This document shows positions 25,251 to 37,657 of a stretch of DNA of 64,000 bases, in pieces (the first letter of the stretch is position 1; each line of letters begins with the position of its first letter). Made by a program: the position numbers and the translations under genes. The DNA is taken from positions 21,890,555 through 21,954,554 of the forward strand of contig NC_037599.1 in the NCBI RefSeq assembly GCF_003073045.1, in the 5' to 3' direction. The notes under the pieces are model-generated. The model saw nothing but the letters and a program-made list of their open reading frames with translations, had not been told where the DNA came from and made no database searches. The DNA comes from Pomacea canaliculata. Lineage: Eukaryota > Mollusca > Gastropoda > Architaenioglossa > Ampullariidae.

Positions 25251-27445
25251 GAAAATGTAGACATCCGTATATCTGGTACTAATCTCATTTTTAATCAGTG
25301 CACGGTCAGGAAAATGTGATTGAAGTTTGCACCAAAGTTTCAACCAAATACAAGAGTACTTAACGACAGGAACAATGCAATACAATTGTATTGATCTGCA
25401 AAGGTAGTTACAGGTAAGATTTATAGGTGCTCATGTGCTAGCAATATGCAGCGAAGTGCATCATATACATAACTACAGTGAATAAAGTTCTTACTTTATC
25501 TCTCTGTATATATATATAAGCAACAGTATAGGAACAGAAAGTACACTGCAACAGGACACCTTATGCAACATAACACGGCCAGTAGAATTAATGAATGTAT
25601 GGCACGTGGAATGAATTAGCTGCCGTGACGATCCATTCTTAGGACAGAAATCGTACTTTAGCACGTGATATGCTGACTTTCAACGTCCGAATAATCCGAA
25701 CTGTCGGAGGCAGTGAAACCAAAAGATGAAATAGAAAGTAATGAGATTCAACGAAGGACTGATAGACTGATAGTGAGAATGATTAAAGTTGCCAAAGGAG
25801 GTCCAGGCGCTGCTAATTCCGACTGAGGATCATGTCAGTGTTGACTTTCCCATTTAAGCTGGATATCGAAGATAGTACCTAAGTATTTATAAGACTTAAC
25901 TCGATCCTTTGAGGAGCTGAGGATTTAGCCTGTATCTTGAGGAGGAGTGCTAATTAATCTGTTCATGTTTCATTCTGGTTTTATGACATTACCAGTGGTA
26001 AATGGATGTCTTCTCAGTAAGTTCTATTACAGCTCGTGCGCAGTGCCTATATGTATCCTGCAATTTGTAAACCATAGAACATATATCTGTTTAATATTAT
26101 GACAAAAGATTAAATAGAATAGTGTAAATAAAATGGAATGTGGCCATATTTTTCATTGCAGTATTTCATTCGTGGGATTCTGTCTTGGCTTACACGTTGG
26201 CTGATGGCAGCACGTCAAATGCCTTTTTGTGATCGAGAGATTGTGAATTGTGACCTACGTACGTCGCCGTACGAATTGGCACCCTTCCAAGGTCAGAGGT
26301 CAGCTTTCAGCAAGAAGTGTTATGTCCCAGAAAACTGAAACGGCTTCATTGCACGGCGACTGAGAACTAGGTGACACACAGTCGCTGCCTCTCGGGTCTG
26401 CTTCTCCAGCAGCCAAGCGCGCTGGTGGTAAGTTGAAGTTGTTCTTCTTCCAGAAAATAAAAATGCACATCCTTCCTACTTTGCAGGTTCGTTCCGTTGA
26501 TCAACAGCTGCAGCGCAAAAAATTAATTTAAAAAAAGGTGGGTTGAGAAAGTTGCAAGGAGTCTGCATCTGTGCCAACGAGAGTTCTTGAGGTTTTTATT
26601 TTCTTTCTGAGGGGGCGTACTTTGTATTTTTCCCACCATTAATAAAGGCTTCATTTTTCTTTTGACAGCAGCTCAGTCGAAAAGTTTAATTTGCGGCTTC
26701 TTTGGTGGTTCATTTTGATTCTTCATTTCTCATGTCACACCTAACACTTGCTGGGCGAGCGAACAGAGGGCGGCCTGACGAGTTTAGGGTGCCCCAGATA
26801 GTAAACATGCAACTCTGCACGGCTCTTGGCGATAACAGGTAACTGTAGAGACGACATGATCGAGTTAAATAACATAATCCTCGGTTACTGGTTTTTTAGA
26901 AGATTCAAAAGACTTTTGGTGTTTGGGGGGCGTTTTTGTAGATGTTTACTCTGGGTTTCTCCTCCCTCGCTCATTCTCTTTACAATGATTGCATGATTAC
27001 CTCTACGGTGAAAGCGCTTTCACAATTAAATCATCAATGGATGAGTTGAATAGCAACAACTGCGCCTAGGTACTGAAACTCCTTCTCTACTGTGAGTATT
27101 TATTTCAGAGCCAGCAGGCTTCAAGGATATCAGAGATTGAGAAGAAGAGATCGGTCATGGACTGCGAATAGACAGACTCACAAGGAGGGGTGTTGGGGAC
27201 GAGTAGAACGGAATGAAAAAAGATATATCTAACTTGAATTACGTATGATGTGCTGTCACGAAAGTAGTATTATATATAGGGGTGGGGGTAGAAAGTTATT
27301 GAGCATTTATTAGAAAGAGCCTATGTCAGAGAGAATAACGTGTCGGGTATTCAAGAATGCTGCTGACATGTTAATAAGAAACAACACCCACTTTGTTTCT
27401 AATTTTTAAAAATTGTTTTTCGTTTTTATTTATACATCTAAAGTA

Positions 27446-27900
27446 TGGAAGCGGGTAGGTTAGTGGTTAAAACACGAAGGCACGACACTAGCCGATCTTA
27501 TACCCGTATTTTCCCAGTTGAGCAAGCTGTGGAATCTGACTTTAACGGGATTAGGAAGGTAAGAGCGAGTGAACGATAGATGAATACCAGTCTTACCAAA
27601 TAAGCGAGAATTCTAATACCTCCCCCGGTCCCTCCCCAATGACCCCTAGGTCACGTGACTTTCACAAAATTCTCACGTACTCAATAAGGAACGCTCAGAA
27701 CACTGACGTTCGAATACCCATAAACGCAGTAAACTCCCCCCAGTCGATTTAACGAGTAGGAATGGTTACTTGAGAGGTTAGGGAAAGTAAGGAAGCGAGG
27801 GAGACAAGACAGGCACACTTCCCCCAACTCCAACCTCGCAAATAACTGGCCTCGAGAGAAGTGAGGTTTCTAACATTTCACAGACTCAAAGGCCGAAAGG
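27446..27900 (+). repeat. SINE-like repeat, diverged copy
   Basis: The start, GTAGGTTAGTGGTTAAAACA near 27455, resembles a tRNA A-box. The part at about 27730-27875 matches the body of the SINE at 63800-63920: CAGTC, then GGGAAAGTAAGG, GCGAGGGAGA, and GAGAAGTGAGGTTTCTAAC. It may be two overlapping copies. Boundaries are approximate. Confidence 0.5.
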
Positions 27901-28224
27901 TTAAAGGACGATTTTTTTTTTTTTTGGTCGTAAAGGGTCTATGGCTGCTGTTGATAGGAACACTCGTGAGCAGATGGAGACAAATTTACATTGCTTGTCA
28001 TGTCAGGTTTTATAGCTGCTCACAAAAACTCACGTTGATTGGGACATTTGGAATTTCAATGTTATTGAGTTCATGCGACACTTCAGAAACAAGGAATTCT
28101 CCATTGCACTACGTGAATGCCAGACAACGGCTACCTGCCAGACTTTTAAACTAGAGCGCCAGAGAGAGTATGTGTTTGTGTTTAACTCCCTCTTCGTATG
28201 TGTGAAAGGTAAAACAGGGAGTAG

Positions 28225-28510
28225 GCTGTTGGCATCCTGACGAGTCAGCCAAGCGATTTTTCTATCCAGCGTTTTCTTTATCGTCAGCATGGAAAGCGTT
28301 CTAGCCCTGAAGCTTGCCCACTCTGCAGCTTCGAAACCCATCTGAATACTTCCCTCATTCCCCCAGTTGACTCGGCTGTTGAGTGAGTACCTGGCACTGA
28401 GGGGAAAAAAAAGGTCAGCAAGGGAGAGGAGACGGACTCTGCCCCACAAAGCTTGCCCACGAGGTAAGCGCGATCTCTAACGTCTCCTTCCTCTTCGACC
28501 GAAAGATTTC
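28225..28510 (+). repeat. SINE-like repeat, second copy
   Basis: Shares CAGCAAGGGAGAGGAGA, CTGCCC and GCGATCTCTAAC-type blocks (28415-28484) with the SINE at 63713-63945. This repeat also explains the long - strand ORF at 28030-28449, which is therefore not annotated as a gene. Confidence 0.55.
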
Positions 28511-30169
28511 GAGGTTAAGTTTATCGTTAACTCTGTTTTACCTACAAGGTACTACTGGATGGTGAAGACAAAGCAGTCAGCTAGTCTACTCCGATATTTT
28601 GTTCTTTTTAGCTACTTTTTCCCCCTGAAACAGCAGTAAGCACCCGTGTTATTAAGTCCATTTGTAGTCTGTGCAAATGGTCACGAAAGCAGATCCTACG
28701 TCTAGCCTTATCGATGTTTATCTCCTTTACCTCTTCATCGGTGTTTGACACTATGAACCTCTTTTCCACAGTCTCTCTCTTTGACCCCTGATTTATCATC
28801 AACCGACTTTAGGTACAGATAACACACTTACTTTAACTGATGAGCCATCCATTAAGTGGGATGCTGTCCTGTGCACATTGTATATTTAGAATTCTGAACC
28901 CAAAGACATCACGCTGCCAGTCATCACCATTTCTTGCGGATAAAATTGGAAGTCCATTTTTATCGTGGAGCCAGAATAAAACCCTGCCTCACCTACCGAT
29001 CACCACTGGATGACCAGTCATGTCTCACTCTGGCAGGAGACTACACAGCTACAGATCCCCATCGCCATAGAAATATAAAACAGGATGAAGTAGGTCTTTA
29101 GGTTTTCTGGAAGACCATGCAACTGACAATGGCCAATAAACGAAAATAAACAAATGGGTACACCACAAGATCAAGGTATTTAGAGAAGACCATCCACCAG
29201 AACAGAAAGGTGGTAGAAGTGTGTAATCTTGTATATAATACATTGTTTGAGCTTTTTCTTATTTCTACTGCTTTGTAAATGAAAAAGGCAGTAGATAGTG
29301 TAAGTAACGTTATCCTCTCGTCAAAAGTATGAAATGAAAATGGGGAAGATGCTGAAAATATTTTCTGGGATAAAATATTTACGAAGATTCATACGAGGAG
29401 AAGGTGCTGTCCTGTTACAGCTGTATCATGACAAAAAGGACATTTAAGACATTCTGAATATGTAACGGTGTTGATAGTATTACAGCACGTTTATACCTGT
29501 TCTTAATTTATCAACATATTTATCTCAGCTTTGTATTTCAGACACACAAGTAATTGTTTAAACTAATGTGAGACTTGAATGTGTTATATGGAAGAAGAGC
29601 ATTATGCCCCTGCTGGTGGTGACAGTGCTCCAGTCAGCAGAGAGAGTCAGTTGTAGCACTCGTTCTTGACACCAACTTTTTAAAACACAATTCTCAGGTG
29701 CTACCCAGAGACAGGGGTGGCCTCATTAAAAATGCAATGCATTAGCCATGCTGTTATTCGTGCTTTCACTTTTTCTTTGGCAGGATATCAACTATCAAGT
29801 ATGTCCTTGCTGCGCCGCCAGCCACCTGTTTCTTTCTTCTTTTTTTTTTAAAGTGTGACATCTTCGTATAAATCAAGCAGTGCCGTGGAAAAAAAAAAAA
29901 GGACAGAAGGTGACTTAGACGGGGTGGGAACGCCTCGCCGTAGACTCTATGGGGTGTAACCTGCTTGATGCGTTTGTCTAGTGTTTCACACAGAGGTCGC
30001 AGGAAATCAAGCAAGAACATGTGCTTTTCTGCTGGGCCAAGACTAGTAATGCTATAGTATATAATTAATATAATTAATCGGTGGCGATTTCTTGTTTCAG
30101 CTCTTCGAACCATGATTTTCCTCAGAGCCTGAAAAAGGGAAGAAAGAACGGGTTTGGTCATCGTTCACA

Positions 30170-33100
30170 ATGCTGCCGCCAGTCCTGGCAGTCGTGGGAC
30201 TGCTGCTTGCCGCAGCTCCTTTGTCGGTGGATGGCCGCATGGGCCGTTGTCACCAGGCTCCTAGGTTCACCGTCAACGGCGTCGAGCCGCTCCAGCAGAC
30301 GCGAGGCAAGGTCACGGTCGTTGCTCTCCTGATCAGCACCTGCAGCTTTTGCCTGCAGCAAGCGGAAAGGTGAGTCGCTTAGCAACAAGGATACCTCCCT
30401 CCCCCCACCTTTAAGTTGGAAATCATGTGGAAACTCATCTCACTTTACAGGCCGGTAACTGTAGTGATGCTGATGAGGATATATATATAAAACTCAGTGA
30501 GTCACACCTTTCACAGACCTCAACTCCAGCTTCAGAGTCCAAAGATAGATTTGCTGTTAAAATGTGGCTTGTACAATCATGACTGAATCACTGAAGTTTC
30601 TGCTTTTCCTAACAAACATAAAAACATATCAGATAATTTCTGAGAGTTTGTTACTTTGTGTCTGTATCACTTTGCTCAACTAGTTTCGAATAAAGCCCAG
30701 AATACTGAATCATGTAAACAGAAGAATATTGTTATTTCCAAACTTCTGTATAAGCTTAGCTAAATAGTTATTTTTGAGCAAGATTACGAATGCATTAGCT
30801 AGTTTTTTCTGTTCATATTACTTTTTCATTCGCTGGAAATTTTTGTGCCACAGAACAACAGTGGCTTTTGACTGCAATTTAATCGGTTGATGAAAACACC
30901 TTAACATATATGTTTAGTGAACGCCATGATTAGATTGATAGATGTTTTTGATCTGTTGCATAAGGAAGTGAACAAATTAGTTCTGAAGTTTCCATTTAGA
31001 AACATACCTGCAAAAAAAGAAGGCAATACATTGGCTTGTCACAAAAGAAGCTGTTCTAGACATCTGTAACTTTGCTTGCAGATTGGAAACTCTTAAAACT
31101 GAGTTAGCAAATGAAGGCCACAATGTGGAGATGTTCATTATAAATGGGGTGTCGGTGGTTCACCAGACAACATCAACAATCTAGTCAGCCGCGTATCATT
31201 TCCAGTATATCAGGATGACAGTTCTGAACAGATTTGGAACCAAGTCTTCAGGGGCAGAAAAGATGATATTCTTATCTTTGACAGGTATGATGACAATAAG
31301 TAACTTGAAATGAATGTGTAAAAAGTTATTTTTTAATTTAAAACAATAGAAGCAAAAATCTGCATTTATATTCAAGACAAAAATGTTACAATTCAATCCA
31401 CAGCAAAGTTATGATTTAGAACTATTCACATTTGGGATCTAAAATTTTCCATAAATGATATAACTTCCTTATTTATATATATTTGGAGTAAACCATGTCC
31501 TTTTATCATTTTACTAATTCACAGCCTTTGTTTTAAAGTATTTCAAGCAAGTGCAGTTTTAGAAATTTACCTAGGAAAAAAATCTGCGACAAAACTTTCC
31601 TATTCAGTTGTGTATATGAGCTTGTCTTATTAAATCTAATTAATAAAAATTCATATATTATTACAATAAATAAAAAAAGGACACTAACATTTAAAGTTAA
31701 ATCAACTTTCTATTTTTTCTTAAATCAGCTGCTATGGGACTTTATTTTTTCATTTTACTGATGATAAATATGTTTGGAATAACATAATCATGACTGTATG
31801 TTTCACAGATTTCTAAATATCACGAGGCAATGTTTTAGCTATATATTCCTGCTTGTGTTTCTCTGAAAATACCTTTTTTTTTTTAGTTTCATAAAGTTTT
31901 GTTATCTTGAATGAGGTATGCATTTCACTTGTATTGTTCAAAATTTCATTTTATTAGATGTGGAAAACTTACTTACCACCTGGAGTTTCCAGCAGTATAT
32001 CTAGGCTACAACTATGTGCGGACTGCAATACGAAGAACACTCAATCGTCCCATATGCCCAGCATGCCAAGATCAGTCCACTGACCCACATAACAGCATGA
32101 TGGGCGACGCTCCAGCAGCAAATAGATTTGCTCCTAGACAGTCACGTCCTCGTGGTCATCGCAACAGGAATCGCAACACCAACCAAAACAGGAACCACAG
32201 CCACTGTCCAAGGGATGACCCCCTGTGCACAGAAATTCATCAAGTCACACAGCAGTGGCACCGTCTCCAGAGACAAAATACTCTGAGCCACAACTTTAAT
32301 GAGCAAGAAGGCTTGAGAATCTTCACAGAAGAGGCTGGCACCCAGTTTCCTGGAATGGCTCCTCTTTGAGAATGCACACGATTTAACACCACAACACAAC
32401 GCTTGCGTCCGAGTCACAGATGTTATTGTCCAAAGGATGATGTGTCTCCAAATTGTAACTGTTCTTACCCTTTACATGGTCAATCTGATGCTATCATTGG
32501 TTGGAGATGTGGTTGCCACCACCCACATGAGTATGTGCGAAATCTTTGTCGCTGTCGTGCATGCTTTGGCCATCGTGAGTGTCAAGTTCCTATCATAAAG
32601 TCAGTCTGTCACATGAGATGTAGATGCCCATCTGGCTCAGATGATGCCAGCACACAGATGATAGAGACATCTTGACAGTGACATGAAGACCAACTAACAT
32701 CCTGACAGACACAGAATGCCATCTGACAGCACACTGGTCAGGGAGATAGATGACAATGACAAAGTGGTCAGTTAAGAACTTGACAATGACAAAGTGGTCA
32801 AACTGGGCCTGACAATGACAGAGTGAAGTCGGTAATTGACAATGAGAATCATCTTTAAATACCGTTCCCTGAGAGTGAAACGGTCAGTTAAAGTCATGAC
32901 GATGACAGCTTGGTCACAACTGACAGTGACAAGATGGTGTTTCAGGGTCTAGCTGAGAGTGACAAAATAGCCAGCTCTCTTCCTGACAATGAAACAATAC
33001 AGAGGAAGACACCAGCTGACAGTGACAACTGGGTCAACTCTCATGAAGATGACAAAACAGAAACTGACAGTGACGAAAGCTAATCAACCATGCTTCAGGC

Positions 33101-33229
33101 AGACAGTGACACACCAACAACTCACGGTCCTTACCATATGGCACAGGTCAGTCACTGTGACAGGGAAACAGAATGTTGTGACAACAGCATGATATCCACA
33201 GATGACAATGACATCCGTCATTTCAGTAG
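30170..33229 (+). CDS. SELENOP: Selenoprotein P with a UGA (Sec)-rich C-terminus
   Basis: Selenoprotein P is a secreted plasma/haemolymph protein that stores and transports selenium. Coding exons: 30170-30369, 31082-31284, and 31958 to a TAG at 33227-33229. Residues 1-22 look like a signal peptide. A thioredoxin-like domain follows (KVTVVALLISTCSFC, VSFPVYQDD, DDILIFDRCGKLTYHLEFP), with Cys58-x-x-Cys61 where vertebrate SelP has Sec-x-x-Cys. An Arg/Asn/His-rich linker and a region with about 14 Cys follow. UGA codons begin at 32367 (context PL-U-EC). From 32673 onward there are 33 more, mostly as UGA-CAR-UGA pairs. Two single-base breaks interrupt the frame, at the G run 31146-31149 and at 32805-32809; each is bridged by one added base. 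There is no TAA/TAG in the UGA frames before 33227. I did not find a convincing SECIS in the 3' flank. Confidence 0.92.
32673..33211 (+). repeat. Sec-pair repeat: UGA-X-UGA every ~7-11 codons
   Basis: Fourteen UGA-X-UGA units start at 32673, 32751, 32781, 32810, 32837, 32870, 32897, 32921, 32954, 32984, 33017, 33044, 33065 and 33203. The middle codon is Gln in ten, Glu in two and Arg in two. Units from 32751 to 33065 are 21-33 nt apart. Single UGAs lie at 32367, 32703, 32724, 33107, 33158 and 33179. The spacers between pairs differ in sequence. The unit phase shifts by one base between 32781 and 32810. Confidence 0.85.
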
Positions 33230-35436
33230 GCCGTCATGTCCCTCAGAGTCATTCTTTGAAAAGCTGTGGTGGCAAAACACATCAGTCTATTCCTGCTTTA
33301 CCTCAGACAAACAGGTCAGTATGAAACCATTGGACAAAACCTAGCGGCGTTCAACAGCTGAACTTTGATCAGTGCTGTCTAAGGTAAAGATGGAAATGTT
33401 GCTTTCTTATGTCCTATACGCTGAAAATATACTTCTTTTTATGAGAATATAACCTCTGGCTTCTTAAGTTTCAGTATTCTAATGATAGAATAATCATTCT
33501 GTGCATTTGATTCTAAATTTACTTATCAATTATTATACTTATTCTACTTTTACAATTATTATACTTATTTACTTACCAAAATCCCACATATGATCAATAC
33601 TACAGAGCTTCAACTGATCTGTATGTCACATTTAAATTATTAGAAATCTGATATAAACTGATAATAAAATACAAAAGTTATTATTATATTTTAACTGTTG
33701 TACTAAAAATGAACATTTATACAGCATCAAACAATTTTCAAACTTAACTACATTTGTCACATGTATGCAATGTTAACAGTGATTTAAATGGCATCATATA
33801 TTAACATGTATTAACAAGCATGTAATCTTGACACTTCATAACCAATACTTCAAGATTTGATAATTTTATTATTATAATTAGGTAATCATAAATTCTACTT
33901 GATTCATTATCATAAGATAATAATAATTATCATTATATAGCTAATCATAAAGACTACTTGATAATAAGTTTCATTTATGCATTCATAGCACCTTGTTTGT
34001 TTACAGCTGCTTTAACACATGATGACAAAGTAACAAGTGAAAACTTGGTTTAAAATTATATAAAAGATATCTCAGTTATATGTCACTTCAGAACTGAACT
34101 GTGCTAAAGTAAACAAATGAAACTGCTTCTGTAACAACAGACAAGTTTGATATCTTCAGAAATCACTCAAAAGAAAACAGAGTTTCTTGGATTTAATTTC
34201 TTTCATAAAACATTAGGTTTGGGACCAGGATTATTGATTATTTTCCTCCTTGCATCTGAGCAAACCAAGTCTGGCCACACAGTCATTTTTGTGATGTAAA
34301 AGAAAAACCAATAGAACAAAATTAATATTTTGTCATTTATTATAATTCTAATTTAACCAGTTTTGTGTAACCAGCATAGAAAAATGTGAAAGTAACAAGT
34401 GCAATTTTATGAATTAAAAAAATTGTATATGCAAAAAGTATGCATCCCTTTTCAGCATATGTTCTACATGTCAAATGTGATATAAATATTGCAGCTTTTG
34501 TGAGAAAATGATTAAAGAACAAAATTTAATACTGAGACTGTCATTTAATTAATGTATACCCATTTGTGTAAAAATAAATATCAGACCGCATTCTGTGTAG
34601 AAACAAACATGCTCTATGGCCATTCAGTGTTTCTATTCATCATAACAGAATGAGCGTTAATGTCCTTCAGTTTTTATTTTCCCAATTTCACACTCTTTCC
34701 AACTCTTTAAGTCAGTTCTGCAATAATATTGCATAGCACTTTAGATGATGGAATGGGTGGGGAAGAGTGGTTTAGTAAGGGATGGGAAGTGTTGTCTTTA
34801 AAAACATTTTGCCAACTGTGCTGAGATCATGTTACCAGGTAATGAAAATGCATCATAAATGCAACATACAATCATGTATTTATTACCACAAATTGTTTTT
34901 GCAACCATCTGTTCTTCACTCTAAAGCAACAGTACACACGAAATGCTGATCAAGGGTAAAAAAAAAAGGTAATTAAATGATCATATATCAAAAATGAGAG
35001 TGAGAGAATGACTAGGCATAAAGGTGCATTTAACACATGAAACATAACATTTTACAGAACTATAATAACTGCAGCAATTTAGAATTACACGTTTTGCCAC
35101 TTGGTGTCTCCGTACTGTGGACAATGCTTAAATATTCCTTTTTTTTTTTTTTACCTATTTCCTGCTATTCTATTTTTGTACCCATTTAAACAAACTCTAA
35201 GAGCTTCACGCATATTATAAACATGCAACAGCTATACAAGAAAATATATAATAGTCCAAATACACATCAGGAAGAACCAAATGATCTGGAAGCAGCTGAT
35301 ACCAGAAAATCTAGTTTCAGCAATAAACTAATGTGAGGGAGAAGATGGTATGACAATTGGTGTTTATAAGTCACCAGAACTCACAGCATGTTACTGATCA
35401 GACTAATAATAGTAAAAAAAAAAAAACCCCCAAAAA

Positions 35437-35615
35437 ACGTGTGATTTATATCGCACGTGATCATGCTCATAAAGGAGCAAGCTTTCAGCATTTAAGATGA
35501 GAACAAGACATGAGAAGCATACAGAGGACGGAAGGATAAGCAACCGTGCAGACAAGTAATAAAAGATAAACACAGAGGACACAAAGAGGAACCAACAGTA
35601 AGGATTGGGTTTCAC
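35437..35615 (+). repeat. Dispersed repeat, diverged third copy
   Basis: Resembles the copies at 45745-45975 and 51210-51415: a CGCAC/GCATACTCA-like head, GCTTTCAGCATTTAAGATGA near 35480, and ACACAAAGAGGAACCAA near 35579-35595 shared nearly exactly with 51379-51395. Boundaries are approximate. Confidence 0.5.
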
Positions 35616-36472
35616 AAATATGCCGAGGAAGACAAGCAGGTGGACAAGTCAACACATGGAAAAAGTAAAAGAAATAGAAGGTGAAGTTTCTGGATTGTTG
35701 TTAGGAATAAAAGTGGTCTGACTTCCTCATTCCCCATTACAGTTAAATACAGCAAAGGGGCTGTATGAATCACGACAAAGGTCAATGATAGGAAAACTGT
35801 ACAGAATAAAGTGGTCAAGATGAATTATTCTCTCTATATTCTTAGACTTAAACAACAGGAAACAAGTGATGCTGTTGTTTTATAAAACGACATTTGTTTG
35901 CAGTCTAAGACTTTGACCTTTTCTGCTTCATACAATAAGGCTGAGGATACTAGATACAAGACTTTTTAAATCAGTTAATGAGCATTAGTATGAAACATCC
36001 TGGCTTAAGTAGTGAAATAAAAACTAAGAAAGACAAAAAGTGCTGTGGTGGATTTCATTATAAACTGACACTCTAGTCTGCTATAGTAGACAGGTAAATT
36101 TGCTTGCTGACTGCCATAGCTATAGCAGACATTATCAGGCAGCTAAACCTACAGCCTTCAGTGGATCTAGGATAAAAATTACAGATCAGATATCACCTGA
36201 ATGATCGCCTTTCTATCTCTTACTATCCCTATTAAGCTTTTATTTTTGGATGATTATCAAAAAGGAAATGAAATAGTTAAATGTGTATGCACACTTACAA
36301 GCAAGAGAGAAACTGTGCAAGAGAGACAATGTAGAATTTGCTGATAAATGGGATTTGATGTATGTGTACTTGAACTATTCTTCCTTGTTACTTCATATAC
36401 TGCTCACAGAAATTTAATCTGCACAGTGTAAGCTGATTAAAAACATGAAGGAGCACATGTTTTGTGAATAGG

Positions 36473-36812
36473 TGGATTGCTGTCTGCCTGCCAAGATCAG
36501 CCCTTAGCATCTTGCGAAGTTCTCCGCTGTTAGTCTAGGCACAAACTAATATCCCTGGACTGCTGGCAGACAGTTTTTCCAGTTAACTGCTAAAACGAGG
36601 CATTGGACGACACAGCTTCTGGTTTATTCACATTCTTTGTTACGCCTCACAGAGATTAACAGCGGATCACCTCGGCAGACAGACAGCAATCCACCTATAC
36701 ACATCCTTGGTCTCGGGAGCCTAAACAAAGAATGTGACTAAACTGGAAGCTTTGTAGTCTCATGCCTCGTTTTAGTAGTTAACTGGAAAAAATCATCTGC
36801 CAGCAGTCCAGT
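36473..36812. repeat. Interleaved inverted repeats (possible foldback/MITE)
   Basis: Two inverted pairs alternate. Pair A is AGGTGGATTGCTGTCTG (36471-36490 area) against its complement at 36680-36700. Pair B is about 36557-36641 against 36725-36812, sharing CTGGACTGCTGGCAGA, CCAGTTAACT, CTAAAACGAGGCAT and CACATTCTTTG. A TAATA motif lies next to both ends of pair B. The order is A, B, A', B', so it is not a simple single hairpin. Confidence 0.65.
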
Positions 36813-37657
36813 AATACAAGTTCATGGTGAAATGTTGTGTCCTGTGACTGTTTTGACATGTATGTAAAGAGGTATGGGTAGTAACACTCATCGGGAAGTA
36901 TGATTAGTTTGCAAAAAACATAATGTTTGGGAATGCAATATAAATAGTATGTAGACAAATCAGCACGAATATAAATCATTAGTTAACAATGTCAAAAATG
37001 CTTGAGGTTCTATGTACAGTCTAGTCACTAAACTTCAACATGTTTACATTCTAACAGCAATAAAATCTTCCCATCACAATGATGATGAATGACTCATTCT
37101 CCCACAATCCATTCCTCTTTTCATCTTTTAGACTGCAGTAAGTGAAAAAACAAAAAATTATGCCCATCCTACAATGGTTATCCATTAGTAAGGCAGATGG
37201 TGGTGATGAACATGAAACTGCTGGTGGAAGGCAAGTTTTGTCATCAGTCTTGAAATCTGCTGGAGAACAAAGAATGTCTCTCTCCCAACACTGGTGGGTG
37301 ACAAATGATTTGTCTCTCTCACCAGTGTGGTCCAATAAACAAAGATGGAGTGCTCTTTAAATTTAGGTTTTAAAGCATCTCAAATCAGTAACATGTGTGG
37401 ATCTCTATGAAATGCTGTAAAATCTGGCCCAGTGACCTTTTAGTCATGAATTCTCTGATAGCATACCAAAACATATTTACCTGTTTAAACAGATTAAATC
37501 TCAACCATAATATTCTACATTTTTTCAAACACCCGCAGTAGTGTTCAGAGTTTGTACATTATCAAAAACAACCATGAGTTTTTATGTTTAAAAAAGCTAG
37601 ATTTTTAAAAGTTATGCAGGCTACTGGTTCCCTTTCTTTACTGTTCCTTACAACTGT

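Larger units (their letters stand above)
21708..30169. other. Long intergenic region, no convincing genes
   Basis: About 8.5 kb without supported exons. It holds tRNA-derived SINE copies (25079-25250, 27446-27900, 28225-28510), short CA and TA microsatellites (about 22912-22926 and 25507-25518), and pyrimidine-rich tracts near 24340-24720. ORFs here are short and lack splice context. It probably includes the selenoprotein P promoter and non-coding first exon. Confidence 0.5.
33230..37657. other. Selenoprotein P 3' flank and spacer
   Basis: AT-rich spacer expected to carry the selenoprotein P 3' UTR and its SECIS element(s). I scanned for an (A/G)TGA, A-A, GA core by eye. Weak candidates such as 33450-33505 do not pair convincingly. 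A dispersed repeat lies at about 35437-35615 and interleaved inverted repeats at 36473-36812. No further genes were recognised before the - strand peroxidase gene. Confidence 0.5.

Noticed and set aside
28030..28449. 139-residue minus-strand ORF
   Set aside because: It overlaps a SINE-like repeat shared with 63713-63945 and has no family resemblance.
32142..32417. Minus-strand ORF opposite selenoprotein P
   Set aside because: It is the antisense of a clear SelP exon, with no splice or family support.
33090..33344. Asp-rich 84-residue ORF in the selenoprotein P tail
   Set aside because: It reads the TGACARTGAC repeats as D-S-D/D-N-D in the wrong phase and is blocked upstream by stops. The UGA phase continues from the conserved SelP exons.
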